DNA of 64,000 nt from Paenibacillus segetis (GCF_014639155.1 NZ_BMFT01000001.1:2232001-2296000), one strand, 5' to 3'. Shown: positions 27,038 through 37,994, counted from the first letter of the stretch. Notes: generated by a model from the letters alone, not told the origin. A program made the numbers and translations.

Positions 27038-28154
27038 TTTGCTCCACAGCTCCCTTTTTGAAGACTTTTGACATGAGGAGAAGGATTATGGAGACCAAGC
27101 CAACCAAATAGATTGAAATATTACCTATAAAATCACCAAACTCAAAAAGTTCATTCACATTTTTGGGTAACATGGCAACAAGAAAAATGATCGGTAACAA
27201 GAGGTACATTATGGGTTTAATTTTTTTATTCATAATTTGCGACAGACCTAAAGAGGCGGTATAATGACAGATCGAAAATGTCGAAAATATTTGCATAATC
27301 CAAATTACAAGTAAGAAAAATTCAAATCTTTCAAATAGTAGACCCGCGATTTCGAAACTTCGCATGAGATCAAGTGTTGGCCAAGTACTTCTAACGACCC
27401 CATCAATAGACATTGCACCAATAACCATAATAATAGTTACTATATACAAAAATATAGGGATACCTGTACCTATAACCATAGCTTTTACACCATCTTTAGG
27501 TTGTTGCATTTTCGCAGTGACAATCAGCATGACCTCATAACCTGCATATACAAGAATTGTTGACTTCAAACCTCTGATAACAGGAAGGATTCCATCCCCT
27601 AACACAGGGCGTAAATTATCAATATCAAATATTTTGTAGCTCAAAGCCATAGAAAATATAAACACAACAAATGTAATCGGTAATATAATCTCAAACAAAC
27701 GAGCGATCGGATTAATTCCACCCGAAGCTAAATATAGTCCAATCCACATGAAGAACATAATAATCGCCCATAACGGAGTGCCTTCAAGCAAATAGAGCAT
27801 GGTTACTTCAGCCATCACTCTGATCTCAAAAGCTGATAAACACATAAAATATAGGACCATCAATATCCCTAATAAATGACCAATCCAGCTCCCCACAATC
27901 TTTTTACCGAATTGAAAAAACGTTTCACCCGGAAATTGCTGACAAAGCTTCACGATACATATTCCAACGAGCATGATGATTAATCCACCCAATACAACAG
28001 TTATCCAACCATCTGGAGTCTTCATTTCCTCTGCTAATGTTCTTGGAAGAGTAAGAATCCCAGATCCCAGCATAAAGTTACTAACGATGACTATCGCCTG
28101 TGTCGTTGTTAGCTTTTCATCTGTTCGGACAAACATAGAATTCTCCTCCTTCAC
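27030..28154 (-). CDS. GerAB/ArcD-family spore germination transporter-like subunit
   Basis: A 374-aa protein with about ten membrane helices, the B subunit of the germinant receptor. It has an APC-transporter fold and is thought to bind the nutrient germinant in the spore inner membrane. The N-terminal LTTTQAIVIVSNFMLGSGILTLP is characteristic. It is translated between the A and C subunits, 4 bp after A and overlapping C by 8 bp. The ligand cannot be read from sequence. Confidence 0.93.
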   Translation of the reverse strand: MKEENSMFVRTDEKLTTTQAIVIVSNFMLGSGILTLPRTLAEEMKTPDGWITVVLGGLIIMLVGICIVKLCQQFPGETFFQFGKKIVGSWIGHLLGILMVLYFMCLSAFEIRVMAEVTMLYLLEGTPLWAIIMFFMWIGLYLASGGINPIARLFEIILPITFVVFIFSMALSYKIFDIDNLRPVLGDGILPVIRGLKSTILVYAGYEVMLIVTAKMQQPKDGVKAMVIGTGIPIFLYIVTIIMVIGAMSIDGVVRSTWPTLDLMRSFEIAGLLFERFEFFLLVIWIMQIFSTFSICHYTASLGLSQIMNKKIKPIMYLLLPIIFLVAMLPKNVNELFEFGDFIGNISIYLVGLVSIILLLMSKVFKKGAVEQNE

Positions 28155-28158
28155 ACTC

Positions 28159-29853
28159 CTATTTTTTGCGGTCAGAATCCTTAGTCTTCATCATCTGCGG
28201 TCTTTGTTTCATTACCCTAAAGGGCATACGTAATATAAAGTCCTTCCAATCACTAAATCGATAGGACGTTACTGGGCTTAAGTAGGGAACACCAAAACTT
28301 TTGAGCTTTACTAAATGACTACTGAGTAATAAGAAGAACAGAACCGTCCCATAAATCCCAAACATAGCTGCACAAAACATTGCCGCAAACCGTAATACAC
28401 GAAGCGTTATTCCCGCACTATACGTAGGAATTGCAAATGAAGAAATGGCAGTTACGGCAACAACAATTACAAGAAATGGGCTGACTAAACCTGCATTTAC
28501 AGCTGCATCACCAATGATTAGACCACCTACGATGCCCATTGCAGGACCGATTGGCTTCGGTAATCGGACTCCCGCCTCTCGGAGAATTTCAATCGCTATT
28601 TCCATAATTAATGCTTCAATGAGCGATGGAAAAGGTACACCTTGTCTTGCTTCAATAATCGTTATGACTAATTTTGTAGGTATTAAGCCTGGTTGAAAAG
28701 AAATAAACGAGATATACAAGGCAGGTGCGAACAGGGCGAAAAAAGTAGCGATGTATCGTAAAATTCTTAAGAGTGAACCTGGTATCCATCTTTCATAATA
28801 GTCCTCAGGGGACTGTATCAACATACTAAAGGTAACGGGTACAATCAGTGCAAACGGACTTCCGTCCAGCAAGATAGCTACTCGACCCTCCAACAATGCA
28901 CTGATGACCCGATCTGGTCGCTCGGTGTTTTGCACTTGTTGAAACGGACTTAAACTATTATCCTCAATTAATTGTTCTACATAACCTGACTCTGCTAAAT
29001 AATCCATGTTGATCGATTCTATTCGGCGTTGAACCTCCTTCACTAAATCTGAGTTAGCTATATCGCTTACATAAGCAATGACAAGGTCTTTCTTTACCCT
29101 TGTCCCTACTTCGAATTTGGTCAGTTGTAAGCATTCATTCTTACCATGTCTTCTTAATAAGGCAGTATTATCACTTAGAACTTCAGTGAACCCTTCACGC
29201 GGACCTCTTAACAATCCTTCAGATAACGGTTCTTCTATACTACGAGATTTCCCTTTCGCTGTTCCTAGAAGCAATACTTCTGCTATCCCATCAACCAAGA
29301 GTGCCGTAGAACCCATCAATATTTCCGTAACTACTTCCTCTAAGTTAAGAGTCTCCCTTATCTGACTAACAGGAAGCATTTTATTCATTAGGTTCGTTTT
29401 GGTCATCTTCGTGTCACCAGAAGAATTCTCTATTCCTTCAATATCATCAATCATCAACGGTTCCAGCACTTGAAACTCAATCAGATCTTTATCATAAAGT
29501 CCTTCGATATATATAACTGCTGCTCGTTTATCGGTGCCCCCAATCATAAACTCTCTAAAATGCACATCACAATTAGTGCCTATTCTTTGTTTAATAACAG
29601 CTAGGTCTGCTTCATAGTTTCCCATTATAAATGGATTAGCTTTAGCTTCTTCTGTATCCTTGTTATTTCTAGCTGAATTCTCTTCAGATTTATTCTCTGA
29701 CTTTGTATTTTGTGAAATTTGCGAACCCATAGTAGATTGAAGCTTGTTGGCTATGACATAAATAACTATAGGAACGATCAATATCACTATCGCTTGTAAA
29801 AAAACCTGCCAATCCGGAATATAAGAAACCACCATTTGCCACATGTTCATCAT
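28159..29853 (-). CDS. GerA-family spore germination protein, A subunit
   Basis: A 564-aa A subunit of the germinant receptor, with a large N-terminal cytoplasmic-type region and a C-terminal membrane domain of about five helices (including [21 protein letters not shown]). Conserved family blocks are [15 protein letters not shown] ([12 protein letters not shown]) and [18 protein letters not shown]. Unusually, residues about 18-38 form an extra N-terminal hydrophobic helix followed by an Asn/Glu/Lys-rich linker, which the classic GerAA lacks. Start choice among three nearby ATG codons is uncertain. Confidence 0.92.
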   Translation of the reverse strand: MMNMWQMVVSYIPDWQVFLQAIVILIVPIVIYVIANKLQSTMGSQISQNTKSENKSEENSARNNKDTEEAKANPFIMGNYEADLAVIKQRIGTNCDVHFREFMIGGTDKRAAVIYIEGLYDKDLIEFQVLEPLMIDDIEGIENSSGDTKMTKTNLMNKMLPVSQIRETLNLEEVVTEILMGSTALLVDGIAEVLLLGTAKGKSRSIEEPLSEGLLRGPREGFTEVLSDNTALLRRHGKNECLQLTKFEVGTRVKKDLVIAYVSDIANSDLVKEVQRRIESINMDYLAESGYVEQLIEDNSLSPFQQVQNTERPDRVISALLEGRVAILLDGSPFALIVPVTFSMLIQSPEDYYERWIPGSLLRILRYIATFFALFAPALYISFISFQPGLIPTKLVITIIEARQGVPFPSLIEALIMEIAIEILREAGVRLPKPIGPAMGIVGGLIIGDAAVNAGLVSPFLVIVVAVTAISSFAIPTYSAGITLRVLRFAAMFCAAMFGIYGTVLFFLLLSSHLVKLKSFGVPYLSPVTSYRFSDWKDFILRMPFRVMKQRPQMMKTKDSDRKK

Positions 29854-29962
29854 CCCAACAACTTTCTAGCTAGAATTTTAAAAGATCAATATATGCCATG
29901 AGTACCTGTAGTGTTTCCAAAACTGTCCAAATCATACGAAGCGGCCTACTCAAAAAAATAAC

Positions 29963-29996
29963 AAAAAAGCCCCCATTCGTCGGTAGTTAACCGAAT
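29963..29996 (-). terminator. Possible weak intrinsic terminator
   Basis: A bulged hairpin (ATTC..GGT / ACC..GAAT) and GGGGGC followed on the minus strand by six T, downstream of the lipoprotein gene at 30029. The stem is poor, but the T run is clear. Confidence 0.4.
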
Positions 29997-30028
29997 CGAA
30001 TAAGCGCTCAAATTTACTGCTCCAATAA

Positions 30029-30448
30029 CTAAAATTCCCTTCCAAACCTCTCTTCAAATTCCTTGTTTATGATCTTTAATAGATCCGCATTAGGTTCGTA
30101 ATAGGTGTTATTCACTGCATTTGGTATAAAATCCAGCTTAACTTCTTCTTGCTCATAAAATATTATTCGATAAATATACCCGGTGCGACCTTCTTGGTTC
30201 TTATCCGGAATCAATACTAGATCCTTAATATTAGAAATAAATGTCTGTATTTCCGCTTTATCTTGAATAGACTTCCTATAACCAGTTGAACCATCGACCA
30301 ATTCTATCTTATCTACATTCATAATACTCCCTGAATACTCCTGAGCAACTGTTGTGGATCGTAATACATTAACGGTTTCAGATACTGAATTACAGGCCAT
30401 TAAACCAGTCATAAGTATCATAGAAATCATAATTTTAAAAAGTTTCAT
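30029..30448 (-). CDS. Small lipoprotein of unknown function
   Basis: A 139-aa lipoprotein with signal peptide and lipobox LMAC (Cys19). The mature part is a small alpha/beta domain starting IMNVDKIELVDGSTG, with a terminal ADLLKIINKEFEERFG helix. This resembles small DUF5301-like extracellular domains of Firmicutes, but I am not certain. It lies between the pdh and ger operons and is transcribed separately. Confidence 0.68.
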   Translation of the reverse strand: MKLFKIMISMILMTGLMACNSVSETVNVLRSTTVAQEYSGSIMNVDKIELVDGSTGYRKSIQDKAEIQTFISNIKDLVLIPDKNQEGRTGYIYRIIFYEQEEVKLDFIPNAVNNTYYEPNADLLKIINKEFEERFGREF

Positions 30449-30536
30449 CCCACTTCACTTCCCTTCAGGAATTTCCATGAACAAGAATTACCCATTATTA
30501 TACTAAAGAATTTACCTCCCACGTATTGAATCAGAC

Positions 30537-30572
30537 AAAAAAAGAAGGCAAGACCGTGTTCCGGTCTTGCCT
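30537..30572 (-). terminator. Intrinsic terminator of the pdh operon
   Basis: A perfect AGGCAAGACCG / CGGTCTTGCCT stem with a 5-nt loop, then CTTTTTTT on the minus strand. Confidence 0.93.
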
Positions 30573-30629
30573 CAAAAGTATACTTAGGAGATCCTGTCCT
30601 TAGGAGAAACAGGAGATAAAACGTATTAA

Positions 30630-32045
30630 TTAACGGGAGATGACGTGAATTGGATGACCTTCAACCAATTCAGCAGTTTCCATTACAATCTCACCAAGAG
30701 TTGGGTGAGCATGAATTGTAAGGGAAACATCTTCAAGTGTTGCACCCATTTCAACCGCAAGACCAAGTTCTGCGATCAAGTTGGAAGCTTCAATACCAAC
30801 AATTTGTGCTCCAAGAACAACATGGTTGTCGGCATTAGCTACAATTTTGATGAAGCCTTCAGGAGCATTCAAGGAAACAGCACGGCCATTACCCGCAAAT
30901 GGGAATTTACCAGCTTTCACTTTGAAGCCTTTTTCCTTCGCTTCTTTCTCCGTGTAACCAACACTTGAAACTTCAGGATCCGTGAAGCATACAGCAGGCA
31001 TACCTTTGTAGTCAACAACGGATGGAAGTCCGGAAATAGCTTCAGCAGCTACTTTACCTTCGTAAGAAGCTTTATGAGCAAGTGCCAAACCAGGAACGAT
31101 ATCGCCAATAGCGAAGATGTTCGGGTTGCTAGTACGACCTTGATGATCGACTTTAACCAATCCACGGTCTGTCAATTCTACTCCAGCTAGATCAAGACCA
31201 AGGTCACCGTCAGTGTTAGGACGACGACCAACCGTTACGAGCAAGTAATCTGCAGTAACTTCTTTGGTTTCACCTTTTACTGTATATTTCACTGTTACGT
31301 TCTTATCGGTTTGCTCAGCGCTCTCCGCTTTAGCGTCAGTAACGATTTCTACACCAGTCTTCTCCATGTTCTTCGCAACAAGACGAGTCATATCCTTATC
31401 GAAACCAGGAAGAACCATATCCGCGCCTTCGATGATCGTTACTTTTGTACCGAATTTGGAGAACATTTGACCAAGCTCAGCGCCGATATAACCGCCACCG
31501 ATTACAACAAGGCTACTTGGAATTTCTTGCAATTCCAATGCTTCTGTGGACGACAAGATGCGACCGCCAAATGGGAAAGCTTTAAGTTCGATTGGACGGG
31601 AACCTGTTGCCAATATGCAATGTTTGAAACGGTAACGTGGTGATTCGTGATCGTTGAACGCACGAGCTTCATTTTCGTTGATGAACATCACTTCGCCGTT
31701 GAAGACTTCTACTTTATTACCTTTAAGCAGACCGCCAACACCTTGGGTCATTTTTTGAACAACACCGTTTTTGAAAGCTTGTGTTTTTGTGAAATCAACT
31801 TTTACATTCTCAGCTGAAATACCGAAAGCATCGCCATGTTGAGCATTCTCATATTGGTGAGCTGCCGAGATCAAAGCTTTGGAAGGAATACATCCACGGT
31901 TCAAGCACACACCGCCGAGTTCTGATTTATCTACGATAATAACCTTTTGGCCTAGTTGGGCGGCACGAATAGCCGCCACGTATCCACCAGGACCTGCACC
32001 AACAACCAATGTATCAATATCTAGAGAAGCATCTCCTACTACCAT
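30630..32045 (-). CDS. pdhD: Dihydrolipoyl dehydrogenase (E3)
   Basis: A 471-aa FAD/NAD flavoprotein that reoxidises dihydrolipoamide in the pyruvate dehydrogenase complex. The N-terminal dinucleotide fold ([16 protein letters not shown]), redox disulfide CLNRGC and C-terminal catalytic HAHPTLGE are all intact. The NAD-binding [10 protein letters not shown] lies mid-protein. It is the last gene of pdhABCD, 4 bp after pdhC. Confidence 0.97.
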   Translation of the reverse strand: MVVGDASLDIDTLVVGAGPGGYVAAIRAAQLGQKVIIVDKSELGGVCLNRGCIPSKALISAAHQYENAQHGDAFGISAENVKVDFTKTQAFKNGVVQKMTQGVGGLLKGNKVEVFNGEVMFINENEARAFNDHESPRYRFKHCILATGSRPIELKAFPFGGRILSSTEALELQEIPSSLVVIGGGYIGAELGQMFSKFGTKVTIIEGADMVLPGFDKDMTRLVAKNMEKTGVEIVTDAKAESAEQTDKNVTVKYTVKGETKEVTADYLLVTVGRRPNTDGDLGLDLAGVELTDRGLVKVDHQGRTSNPNIFAIGDIVPGLALAHKASYEGKVAAEAISGLPSVVDYKGMPAVCFTDPEVSSVGYTEKEAKEKGFKVKAGKFPFAGNGRAVSLNAPEGFIKIVANADNHVVLGAQIVGIEASNLIAELGLAVEMGATLEDVSLTIHAHPTLGEIVMETAELVEGHPIHVISR

Positions 32046-32049
32046 GTTG

Positions 32050-33360
32050 TTACACCTCCATAACTAGAAGCTCTGGGTTACCAAGCAACTGTTTAATGTA
32101 GTTCATAAAGTTTTGTGCTGTTGCACCATCGATCAGACGGTGGTCAAAGCTTAGTGACAATGCCATAACTGGAGCCACAACGATTTCACCATTCTTCACA
32201 ACTGGTTTCTCGCTGATACGGCCTGTTCCAAGAATAGCCACTTCAGGATAGTTAATGATTGGAGTAAAGAACATACCGCCAGCAGAACCGATATTCGAGA
32301 TCGAAATCGTGCTACCCTTCATTTCGTTAGCGGACAGCTTACCCTCACGGCCACGAAGTGCCAAGTCACTGATAGCATCAGCGATCATCCAGATGCTCTT
32401 ACGGTCAGCGTCTTTGATAACTGGAACGATCAAGCCGTTATCCGTATCTGTTGCAATACCGATATCATAATGCTTCTTGTAGACGATTTCGTTGTTAACT
32501 TCGTCAATCGAAGCGTTAAGTGCTGGGAATTTACGTGAAGCTGCAACCAATGCCTTAACGATAAATGGCAAGTAAGTAACCTTAGTGCCTTTTTTCTCAG
32601 CGATTGGTTTCATGCGAGTACGGAATGCAACCAACTCAGTTACGTCAACTTCGTCCATAATCGTAACGTGAGGAGCTGTGTATGCCGATTTAACCATCGC
32701 GTTAGAGATCGCTTTACGGATACCTTTGAATGGTACGCGTTCTTCGTCAGTTCCAGCAGGGATCGCTGTAGGTGCGCTAGCTGCAGGAGCTGCTTGTGCA
32801 CTAGTTGCATCAGCTGTTGCTGCTGCAGGAGCTGCTACGCTGCCACCATTTTTGAATGCTTCAACATCTTCGCGAGTTACTTTGCCAGCATTACCTGTAC
32901 CCTTAACTTGAGCGATATCTACACCTTGTTCGCGTGCAAATTTACGTACGCTTGGTGTTGCAAGTACTTCGTGATTTGGAGCAGCAGGAGCTGCTGTATC
33001 ATTTGCGCCACCTTGCTTAGCATCAGACGGGCTGTCAGCAGCTGGGGAATCCTTCGTGTCAGCTCCACCTTGTGCAGCGTCAGATTCTGGAGTTGCACCT
33101 TCTTGCTCAGGAATTTCTCCTTCTGCGTCGATAACAGCAACAACTTGGCCAACGCGGAAAATCGCACCGTCAGTACCAAACACCTCTGTTACAGTACCGT
33201 TAACTGGACAAGGAACCTCAATTACCGCCTTGTCATTTTGTACTTCCATTACGATATCATCATCAGTTACTTTATCTCCTGCTTTGATGTGCATTTTGAT
33301 AATTTCGCCTTCATGCAATCCTTCACCAAGTTCAGGGAATCGATATTCAAACTTTGCCAC
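32050..33360 (-). CDS. pdhC: Pyruvate dehydrogenase E2, dihydrolipoamide acetyltransferase
   Basis: A 436-aa core subunit of the pyruvate dehydrogenase complex. It has one lipoyl domain (lipoyl lysine in [12 protein letters not shown]), an Ala/Pro/Gln-rich linker, an E1/E3-binding domain ([16 protein letters not shown]), a second Ala/Pro linker, and the acetyltransferase domain ending in [10 protein letters not shown] with the catalytic His and Asp. A single lipoyl domain is standard for Gram-positive E2. It follows pdhB by 27 bp. Confidence 0.97.
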   Translation of the reverse strand: MAKFEYRFPELGEGLHEGEIIKMHIKAGDKVTDDDIVMEVQNDKAVIEVPCPVNGTVTEVFGTDGAIFRVGQVVAVIDAEGEIPEQEGATPESDAAQGGADTKDSPAADSPSDAKQGGANDTAAPAAPNHEVLATPSVRKFAREQGVDIAQVKGTGNAGKVTREDVEAFKNGGSVAAPAAATADATSAQAAPAASAPTAIPAGTDEERVPFKGIRKAISNAMVKSAYTAPHVTIMDEVDVTELVAFRTRMKPIAEKKGTKVTYLPFIVKALVAASRKFPALNASIDEVNNEIVYKKHYDIGIATDTDNGLIVPVIKDADRKSIWMIADAISDLALRGREGKLSANEMKGSTISISNIGSAGGMFFTPIINYPEVAILGTGRISEKPVVKNGEIVVAPVMALSLSFDHRLIDGATAQNFMNYIKQLLGNPELLVMEV

Positions 33361-33387
33361 TTATAGGACCTCCTAGATTGTATTTAC

Positions 33388-34365
33388 TTAGAAATTAAGA
33401 ACTTTATTAACAGCCGCGATTACACGGGCTGGTGATGGGAGCCATTGATCTTCAATTTGTGCAAATGGATATACTGTATCTGGACCAGCAACCCGAAGTA
33501 CAGGAGCTTCCAAATGTAAGATAGCTTCTTCATTGATTTGAGCGATGATTTCTGCAGCCAAACCAGCGGATTTCTGAGCTTCTTGTACCACGATCGCACG
33601 ATTTGTTTTCTTAATAGAGTTAACAATCGTTTCGATATCCAGTGGAACAAGCGTACGAAGATCGATAACCTCAGCTTTGATGCCGCTTTTTTCTAATTCT
33701 TCAGCTGCTTTCACCGATGTATGAACCATCATGCCGTAAGTAATGATCGTAACGTCAGAACCTTCACGTACCACATTAGCTTTACCAAGCTCAACCGTAT
33801 ATTCCCCTTCAGGAACTTCAGCACGGAATGCATGGTATAGATTAAGATGTTCCATGAAGAAGACAGGGTCATTGTCGCGAATCGCGGAAATCATCAAACC
33901 TTTGGCATCATAAGGATTAGATGGGATAACCAATTTGATCCCTGGAGTTTGAGCGATCAAACCTTCCAAAGAGTCGGTATGCAATTCAGCAGCTTTAACG
34001 CCGCCACCAAATGGAGTACGGAATACGATTGGTGCATTATAACGTCCACCAGAACGGAAACGTAGACGAGCTGCTTGCACTAGAATTTGATCCAATGCTT
34101 CAAAGATAAAACCAACAAATTGAATTTCAGCAATTGGACGGAATCCTTGAATCCCAAGACCAAGTGCCATACCACCAATCGCAGATTCTGCTAGCGGTGT
34201 ATCGAAGACACGTTCCTCACCGAATTCTTTTTGTAGACCTTCTGTTACGCGGAATACACCACCAACATTACCCACGTCTTCGCCGAAAATTACTACATTC
34301 TTATCTCTTTCTAGTTCCACGCGCATTGCATCGCGGATTGCTTCTTTTAAGTTCATTTGTGCCAT
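33388..34365 (-). CDS. pdhB: Pyruvate dehydrogenase E1 beta subunit
   Basis: A 325-aa transketolase-like subunit that, with E1 alpha, forms the thiamine-diphosphate-dependent pyruvate decarboxylase. The family blocks [19 protein letters not shown] and the C-terminal [19 protein letters not shown] are present. It lies 59 bp downstream of pdhA and upstream of the E2 gene. Confidence 0.97.
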   Translation of the reverse strand: MAQMNLKEAIRDAMRVELERDKNVVIFGEDVGNVGGVFRVTEGLQKEFGEERVFDTPLAESAIGGMALGLGIQGFRPIAEIQFVGFIFEALDQILVQAARLRFRSGGRYNAPIVFRTPFGGGVKAAELHTDSLEGLIAQTPGIKLVIPSNPYDAKGLMISAIRDNDPVFFMEHLNLYHAFRAEVPEGEYTVELGKANVVREGSDVTIITYGMMVHTSVKAAEELEKSGIKAEVIDLRTLVPLDIETIVNSIKKTNRAIVVQEAQKSAGLAAEIIAQINEEAILHLEAPVLRVAGPDTVYPFAQIEDQWLPSPARVIAAVNKVLNF

Positions 34366-34424
34366 TGCTTCATATCCTCCTCATTAGAACAATCGACTTG
34401 CTATCATTTATAAACGCATCGTTA

Positions 34425-35492
34425 TTATTGGAAATCGGCTTTTTGCTCTTCAAGATGTTTAGGTGTTGTTTCAAACATACTATCGATCAAACCAGCAACC
34501 GTCATTTTCTCGGTTTTTTCTGCTTTTTTGATTTCTTCATTTACTTTTGCTTTTGCTTCTTCTTTTACGCGTACTGTATCTTCTTCAGTCCATAGACCTT
34601 TTTTCTCCAAATACTTAGCAAGACGAGCAATCGGATCTTTTTCACTCCATTGTCCCTCTTCTTCTTTTGTACGATATTTTGAAGTATCATCAGAAAGGGA
34701 ATGCGGACGGAAACGATAAGTTACCGCTTCAATCAATGTAGCTCCTTCGCCGTTACGAGCGCGTTCAGCAGCTTCTTGGACAGCATGAATTACTGCAAAT
34801 ACGTCCATTCCGTCAATCTTCACACCACGGATACCTGCTGCTACTGCTTTATGTGCAATAGATAGTGCAGCCGTTTGTTTTGAGAAAGGAGTCGTAATTG
34901 CATAACCGTTGTTTTGTACGAAGAAAATAGTAGGCAACTTATACACACCAGCATAGTTCAATGCTTCATAAAAATCGCCTTCAGAAGATCCACCGTCACC
35001 GGTATATGTGATAGCTACATGTTTTTGTTTCTTCAATTTATAACCCATAGCGATACCCATTGCATGTAGAACCTGAGCACCGATAATAATTTGCGGCATA
35101 AGTACGTTAACACCTTCAGGGATTTCACCACCGTGTTGATGACCACGGGAATATAGGAATGCTTGATACAATGGAAGACCGTGCCATACGAGTTGTGGCA
35201 TATCGCGGTAACCTGGGCAAATAAAATCTTCTTTGTCCAACGCGAATTCACTACCTACCATGGTTGCTTCTTGTCCGGATACCGGAGCATAAAATCCTAA
35301 ACGACCTTGACGACCGAGGTTAATAGCACGTTCGTCCCAAGTACGGGTAAATACCATACGATACATTAATTCTTTCAATTGATCATCAGTTAATTTAGGG
35401 GCGTATTCTTTATTTACAATTTCACCATCCGGCGAAAGTACGGACAACGTCTCGACTTCCTCCGTGTATACTTCATAAGGAATCTTACTCAT
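34425..35492 (-). CDS. pdhA: Pyruvate dehydrogenase E1 alpha subunit
   Basis: A 355-aa thiamine-diphosphate-binding subunit. The cofactor motif runs from GDGGSSEGDFYE to QNNGYAI, and the phosphorylation-loop-like RPHSLSDDTSKYR is present. The frame opens 11 codons further, but the ATG at 35492 has a GAGGTGAAG box just upstream and gives the family N-terminus (MSKIPYEVYTEEV). It is the first gene of pdhABCD, driven by the promoter at 35545-35574. Confidence 0.97.
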   Translation of the reverse strand: MSKIPYEVYTEEVETLSVLSPDGEIVNKEYAPKLTDDQLKELMYRMVFTRTWDERAINLGRQGRLGFYAPVSGQEATMVGSEFALDKEDFICPGYRDMPQLVWHGLPLYQAFLYSRGHQHGGEIPEGVNVLMPQIIIGAQVLHAMGIAMGYKLKKQKHVAITYTGDGGSSEGDFYEALNYAGVYKLPTIFFVQNNGYAITTPFSKQTAALSIAHKAVAAGIRGVKIDGMDVFAVIHAVQEAAERARNGEGATLIEAVTYRFRPHSLSDDTSKYRTKEEEGQWSEKDPIARLAKYLEKKGLWTEEDTVRVKEEAKAKVNEEIKKAEKTEKMTVAGLIDSMFETTPKHLEEQKADFQ

Positions 35493-35544
35493 TTTCTTCA
35501 CCTCGACAAATAATTTGATTATCATGTACCTCTGTTATAGAATT

Positions 35545-35574
35545 ATTATACAACTGTTTCACTCATTAAGTCAA
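35545..35574 (-). promoter_or_regulatory. Sigma-A promoter of the pdh operon
   Basis: On the minus strand, TTGACT (35569-35574) and TATAAT (35545-35550) are separated by 18 bp, about 50 bp upstream of the pdhA start. Confidence 0.82.
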
Positions 35575-35614
35575 AGATATTGGTCATATTTCCTCAATTT
35601 ATTTATTTTTGTTT

Positions 35615-35646
35615 GTATAACAGTGCCTGATATTTAGTATAACAGT
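35615..35646. promoter_or_regulatory. Direct repeat pair upstream of pdhA, candidate operator
   Basis: The 10-mer GTATAACAGT occurs at 35615-35624 and 35637-35646, 22 bp apart start to start (about two helical turns). A related TATAACAG on the opposite strand lies at 35532-35539. It sits between the divergent pdhA and esterase genes. Confidence 0.45.
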
Positions 35647-35746
35647 TTGGTGTTTGATGGATTACCTACCAAAACTTTTACACTCTTTTTACACTTATTT
35701 CAGTACTTAAATTATAAATTTAAAGAACAAGGAGCGTGTTATAGTC

Positions 35747-36475
35747 ATGACAGATTCGCGATATTTAAAACGAACCATAGTTAAAGAGGAAATACACAGT
35801 AAGTACTTAGGAGAGAGCCGTTTTTTAAGAATTTATCTACCTCCAGGCTATAACGAGATTCTTAGTTATCCTGTTGTATATTGCCAAGACGGGGAAGAGT
35901 TTTTCAATTTCGGGCGGATTGCCACCCACGCCAACAGGTTGATATTAGATGAAGGAATTGATCCCTTCATTATAGTCGGCGTAGAAGTTGATACATCTGT
36001 ACGAACCTCTGAGTACGCTCCTTTTGGCGAACGGTTTGAGGCCTATACGTCCAGTTTCGTCGAAGAGATTATTCCCTTTGTTGAACGTAATTATCCGGTT
36101 CGATGTGAGCCTAATGAAAGAATACTCGCGGGTGATTCACTAGGTGGGACAGTTTCTTTGCACCTCGCAATGAAAAACCCGCAACTGTTTTCCAAAATCA
36201 TCAGTTTATCCGGTGCATATTACGAACCCTCACTGCAGCTGCTTGCTGCTGAACAGGATTTATCACATCTCTCATTGTTTATGATCGTCGGTTTACAGGA
36301 AGATCATTATACAACAGACACTGGAACTTACAATTTTGTGGAATTGAATCGCAAGGCTAAATTGCTACTTGAGGAGCGTGGAGCCAAAGTTCTCTACTTC
36401 GAGAAAGACGGCAAACATCTATGGGGTTTTTGGCAACTAGAGCTCCCAAACGCCCTGATCCATTTTTTGAAATAA
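35747..36475 (+). CDS. Alpha/beta hydrolase, esterase D / Fes-like
   Basis: A 242-aa cytoplasmic hydrolase of the esterase D/enterochelin-esterase-like family. The nucleophile elbow is GDSLGG. The N-terminal block RIYLPPGYNEILSYPVVYCQDG is typical, and the catalytic histidine is probably in DGKHLWGFW near the C-terminus. No signal peptide. It is divergent from pdhA and ends at a hairpin shared with the next gene. The natural ester substrate is unknown. Confidence 0.83.
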   Translation: MTDSRYLKRTIVKEEIHSKYLGESRFLRIYLPPGYNEILSYPVVYCQDGEEFFNFGRIATHANRLILDEGIDPFIIVGVEVDTSVRTSEYAPFGERFEAYTSSFVEEIIPFVERNYPVRCEPNERILAGDSLGGTVSLHLAMKNPQLFSKIISLSGAYYEPSLQLLAAEQDLSHLSLFMIVGLQEDHYTTDTGTYNFVELNRKAKLLLEERGAKVLYFEKDGKHLWGFWQLELPNALIHFLK

Positions 36476-36528
36476 CAAGATAAAAAGAATATACAAACAT
36501 TGTTCGCGCTTTCAATTCCATTGTTATA

Positions 36529-36560
36529 AAGAAGAGTGATGTTCAACCTTCGCTCTTCTT
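36529..36560. terminator. Bidirectional intrinsic terminator
   Basis: An 11-bp stem (AAGAAGAGTGA / TCGCTCTTCTT, one G-U pair) between convergent genes. The tails are T-rich on the plus strand only in part. Confidence 0.7.
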
Positions 36561-36571
36561 TCATTATACCA

Positions 36572-37213
36572 TTATGATATATCAACTTTTTGCTCTGAAT
36601 CAACAATCCCTGTTTTAAGCGAACGTCTGGGCAATTTCCATTTATAGTGAACGGATAACATTCGAAAGAATACAACGAGCACAAACAACAGAGTTAATTC
36701 AAGGGTAGAACTAATAATGCTAAGACCCACAGCAAGTCCCGCTAACATCGCCCATACCGCGTATATCTCATCCCGAAGCACGAGCGGCTTACGTCCTGCC
36801 AATAAGTCCCTAATAATTCCACCGCCAATTCCTGTTAGAACGGCAGCGACTAGAACAGCACTAAGTGGATGCTTCATATTTGTGGCGTATAATGCACCCT
36901 GGATCGCAAAAGCGGATAAGCCTATCGCATCAAAGAACGCTTCTGTTCTTTTCCAATGCCTGATCCAAGACAATGGTAGAATAAATGAAACAAAGATCGA
37001 TAGGACAGCTAGAATAATGAGATCGCCTTGGCCCCATAATGTCGTCACCGGAACACCGATAAGTACATTACGAATTATTCCTCCACCAAAAGCAGTCACA
37101 AGTCCCAGTACGAGCACGCCCAAAATATCATATTCTTCTTCCATCGCCACAAAAGCTCCTGACATAGCAAACGCAATTGTACCAATTATGCTAAAAATGT
37201 CGAATATGTGCAT
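36572..37213 (-). CDS. Trimeric intracellular cation channel family protein (YicG/UPF0126 type)
   Basis: A 213-aa membrane protein with seven hydrophobic helices arranged as two similar halves. Each half carries the glycine-rich motif (FGGGIIRNVL and GIGGGIIRDLL) of the prokaryotic TRIC/UPF0126 family. Structures of this family form trimeric cation channels; bacterial members have also been linked to small-molecule transport. It is a single gene. Confidence 0.9.
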   Translation of the reverse strand: MHIFDIFSIIGTIAFAMSGAFVAMEEEYDILGVLVLGLVTAFGGGIIRNVLIGVPVTTLWGQGDLIILAVLSIFVSFILPLSWIRHWKRTEAFFDAIGLSAFAIQGALYATNMKHPLSAVLVAAVLTGIGGGIIRDLLAGRKPLVLRDEIYAVWAMLAGLAVGLSIISSTLELTLLFVLVVFFRMLSVHYKWKLPRRSLKTGIVDSEQKVDIS

Positions 37214-37352
37214 GTATTTAGTTCTCCCCTACCCTCTCTTTCGCCCTCTTCTTTCTGCATCCATTGTAGTCCCGTGAGATTAAATTGTGCAAGCCTGAAA
37301 TCTGCACTATACTGAACAAAACGATGAAGTTTCTGGCAGAAGGGAAGTCTTA

Positions 37353-37994
37353 ATGATGAGTAAGCGTGTATTAATATTTGCCGGTGGAGAAATCGACCCA
37401 AAGGCAGTGCAAGAAATAGAGCAAGATGATTTCATTATTGGCGCGGACCGCGGAGCACTGTTTCTTGTCGAAAACGGTATTAAACCTCATATATCAGTTG
37501 GTGATTTTGACTCAGTTAATCCTGAAGAATTCTTGAGAATCAAAGAGTTCAGTGAGGATATCCTTTCCGTTGATGCAGTGAATAAAGACCTTACAGATAC
37601 CGAACTCGCTTTTGATATTGCAATTGATCAGCAAGCTTCTGAGATCATCATGATTGGAGTTACCGGTACTAGACTTGATCATACACTCTCCAACATTCAG
37701 ATGATGCTTCGAGGTTTGCAGCACCAAATAATCAGTAAAATCTGGGACCGTAACAATTATATTACTCTTACTGGATCTACTTCTATTATAGAAGATCGTG
37801 GTTATACCTATGTTTCTCTATTAGCACTTACCCCAGAAGTTACAGGGATTCATCTGGATGGTTTTCAGTACCCTTTGGTAGATGCTACGTTAAAAATGGG
37901 ACAATCTATCGGCGTGAGTAATCGTTTATTAGGTTCAAAAGGAACTGTAACTATCGATAGTGGTCTATTGTTAATTATCCAAAGTAAGGATTAA
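37353..37994 (+). CDS. thiN: Thiamine pyrophosphokinase
   Basis: A 213-aa enzyme that transfers pyrophosphate from ATP to thiamine to make thiamine diphosphate, the cofactor of the nearby E1 subunits. The catalytic N-terminal domain has the family sequences IIGADRGALFL and SVGDFDSVNPEE, then DLTDTELAFDIA and GVTGTRLDHTLSN. The C-terminal beta domain binds thiamine. It is not in the usual rsgA-rpe-thiN cluster. No thiamine riboswitch is visible upstream. Confidence 0.93.
   Translation: MMSKRVLIFAGGEIDPKAVQEIEQDDFIIGADRGALFLVENGIKPHISVGDFDSVNPEEFLRIKEFSEDILSVDAVNKDLTDTELAFDIAIDQQASEIIMIGVTGTRLDHTLSNIQMMLRGLQHQIISKIWDRNNYITLTGSTSIIEDRGYTYVSLLALTPEVTGIHLDGFQYPLVDATLKMGQSIGVSNRLLGSKGTVTIDSGLLLIIQSKD

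Noticed and set aside
32668-33366. 232-aa open frame on the plus strand within pdhC
   Set aside because: Cys/Arg/Ser-rich composition antisense to the Ala-rich linker of E2; a shadow of the real gene.
37214-37352. Thiamine riboswitch upstream of thiN
   Set aside because: No CTGAGA/GGGGTGC type core is present.
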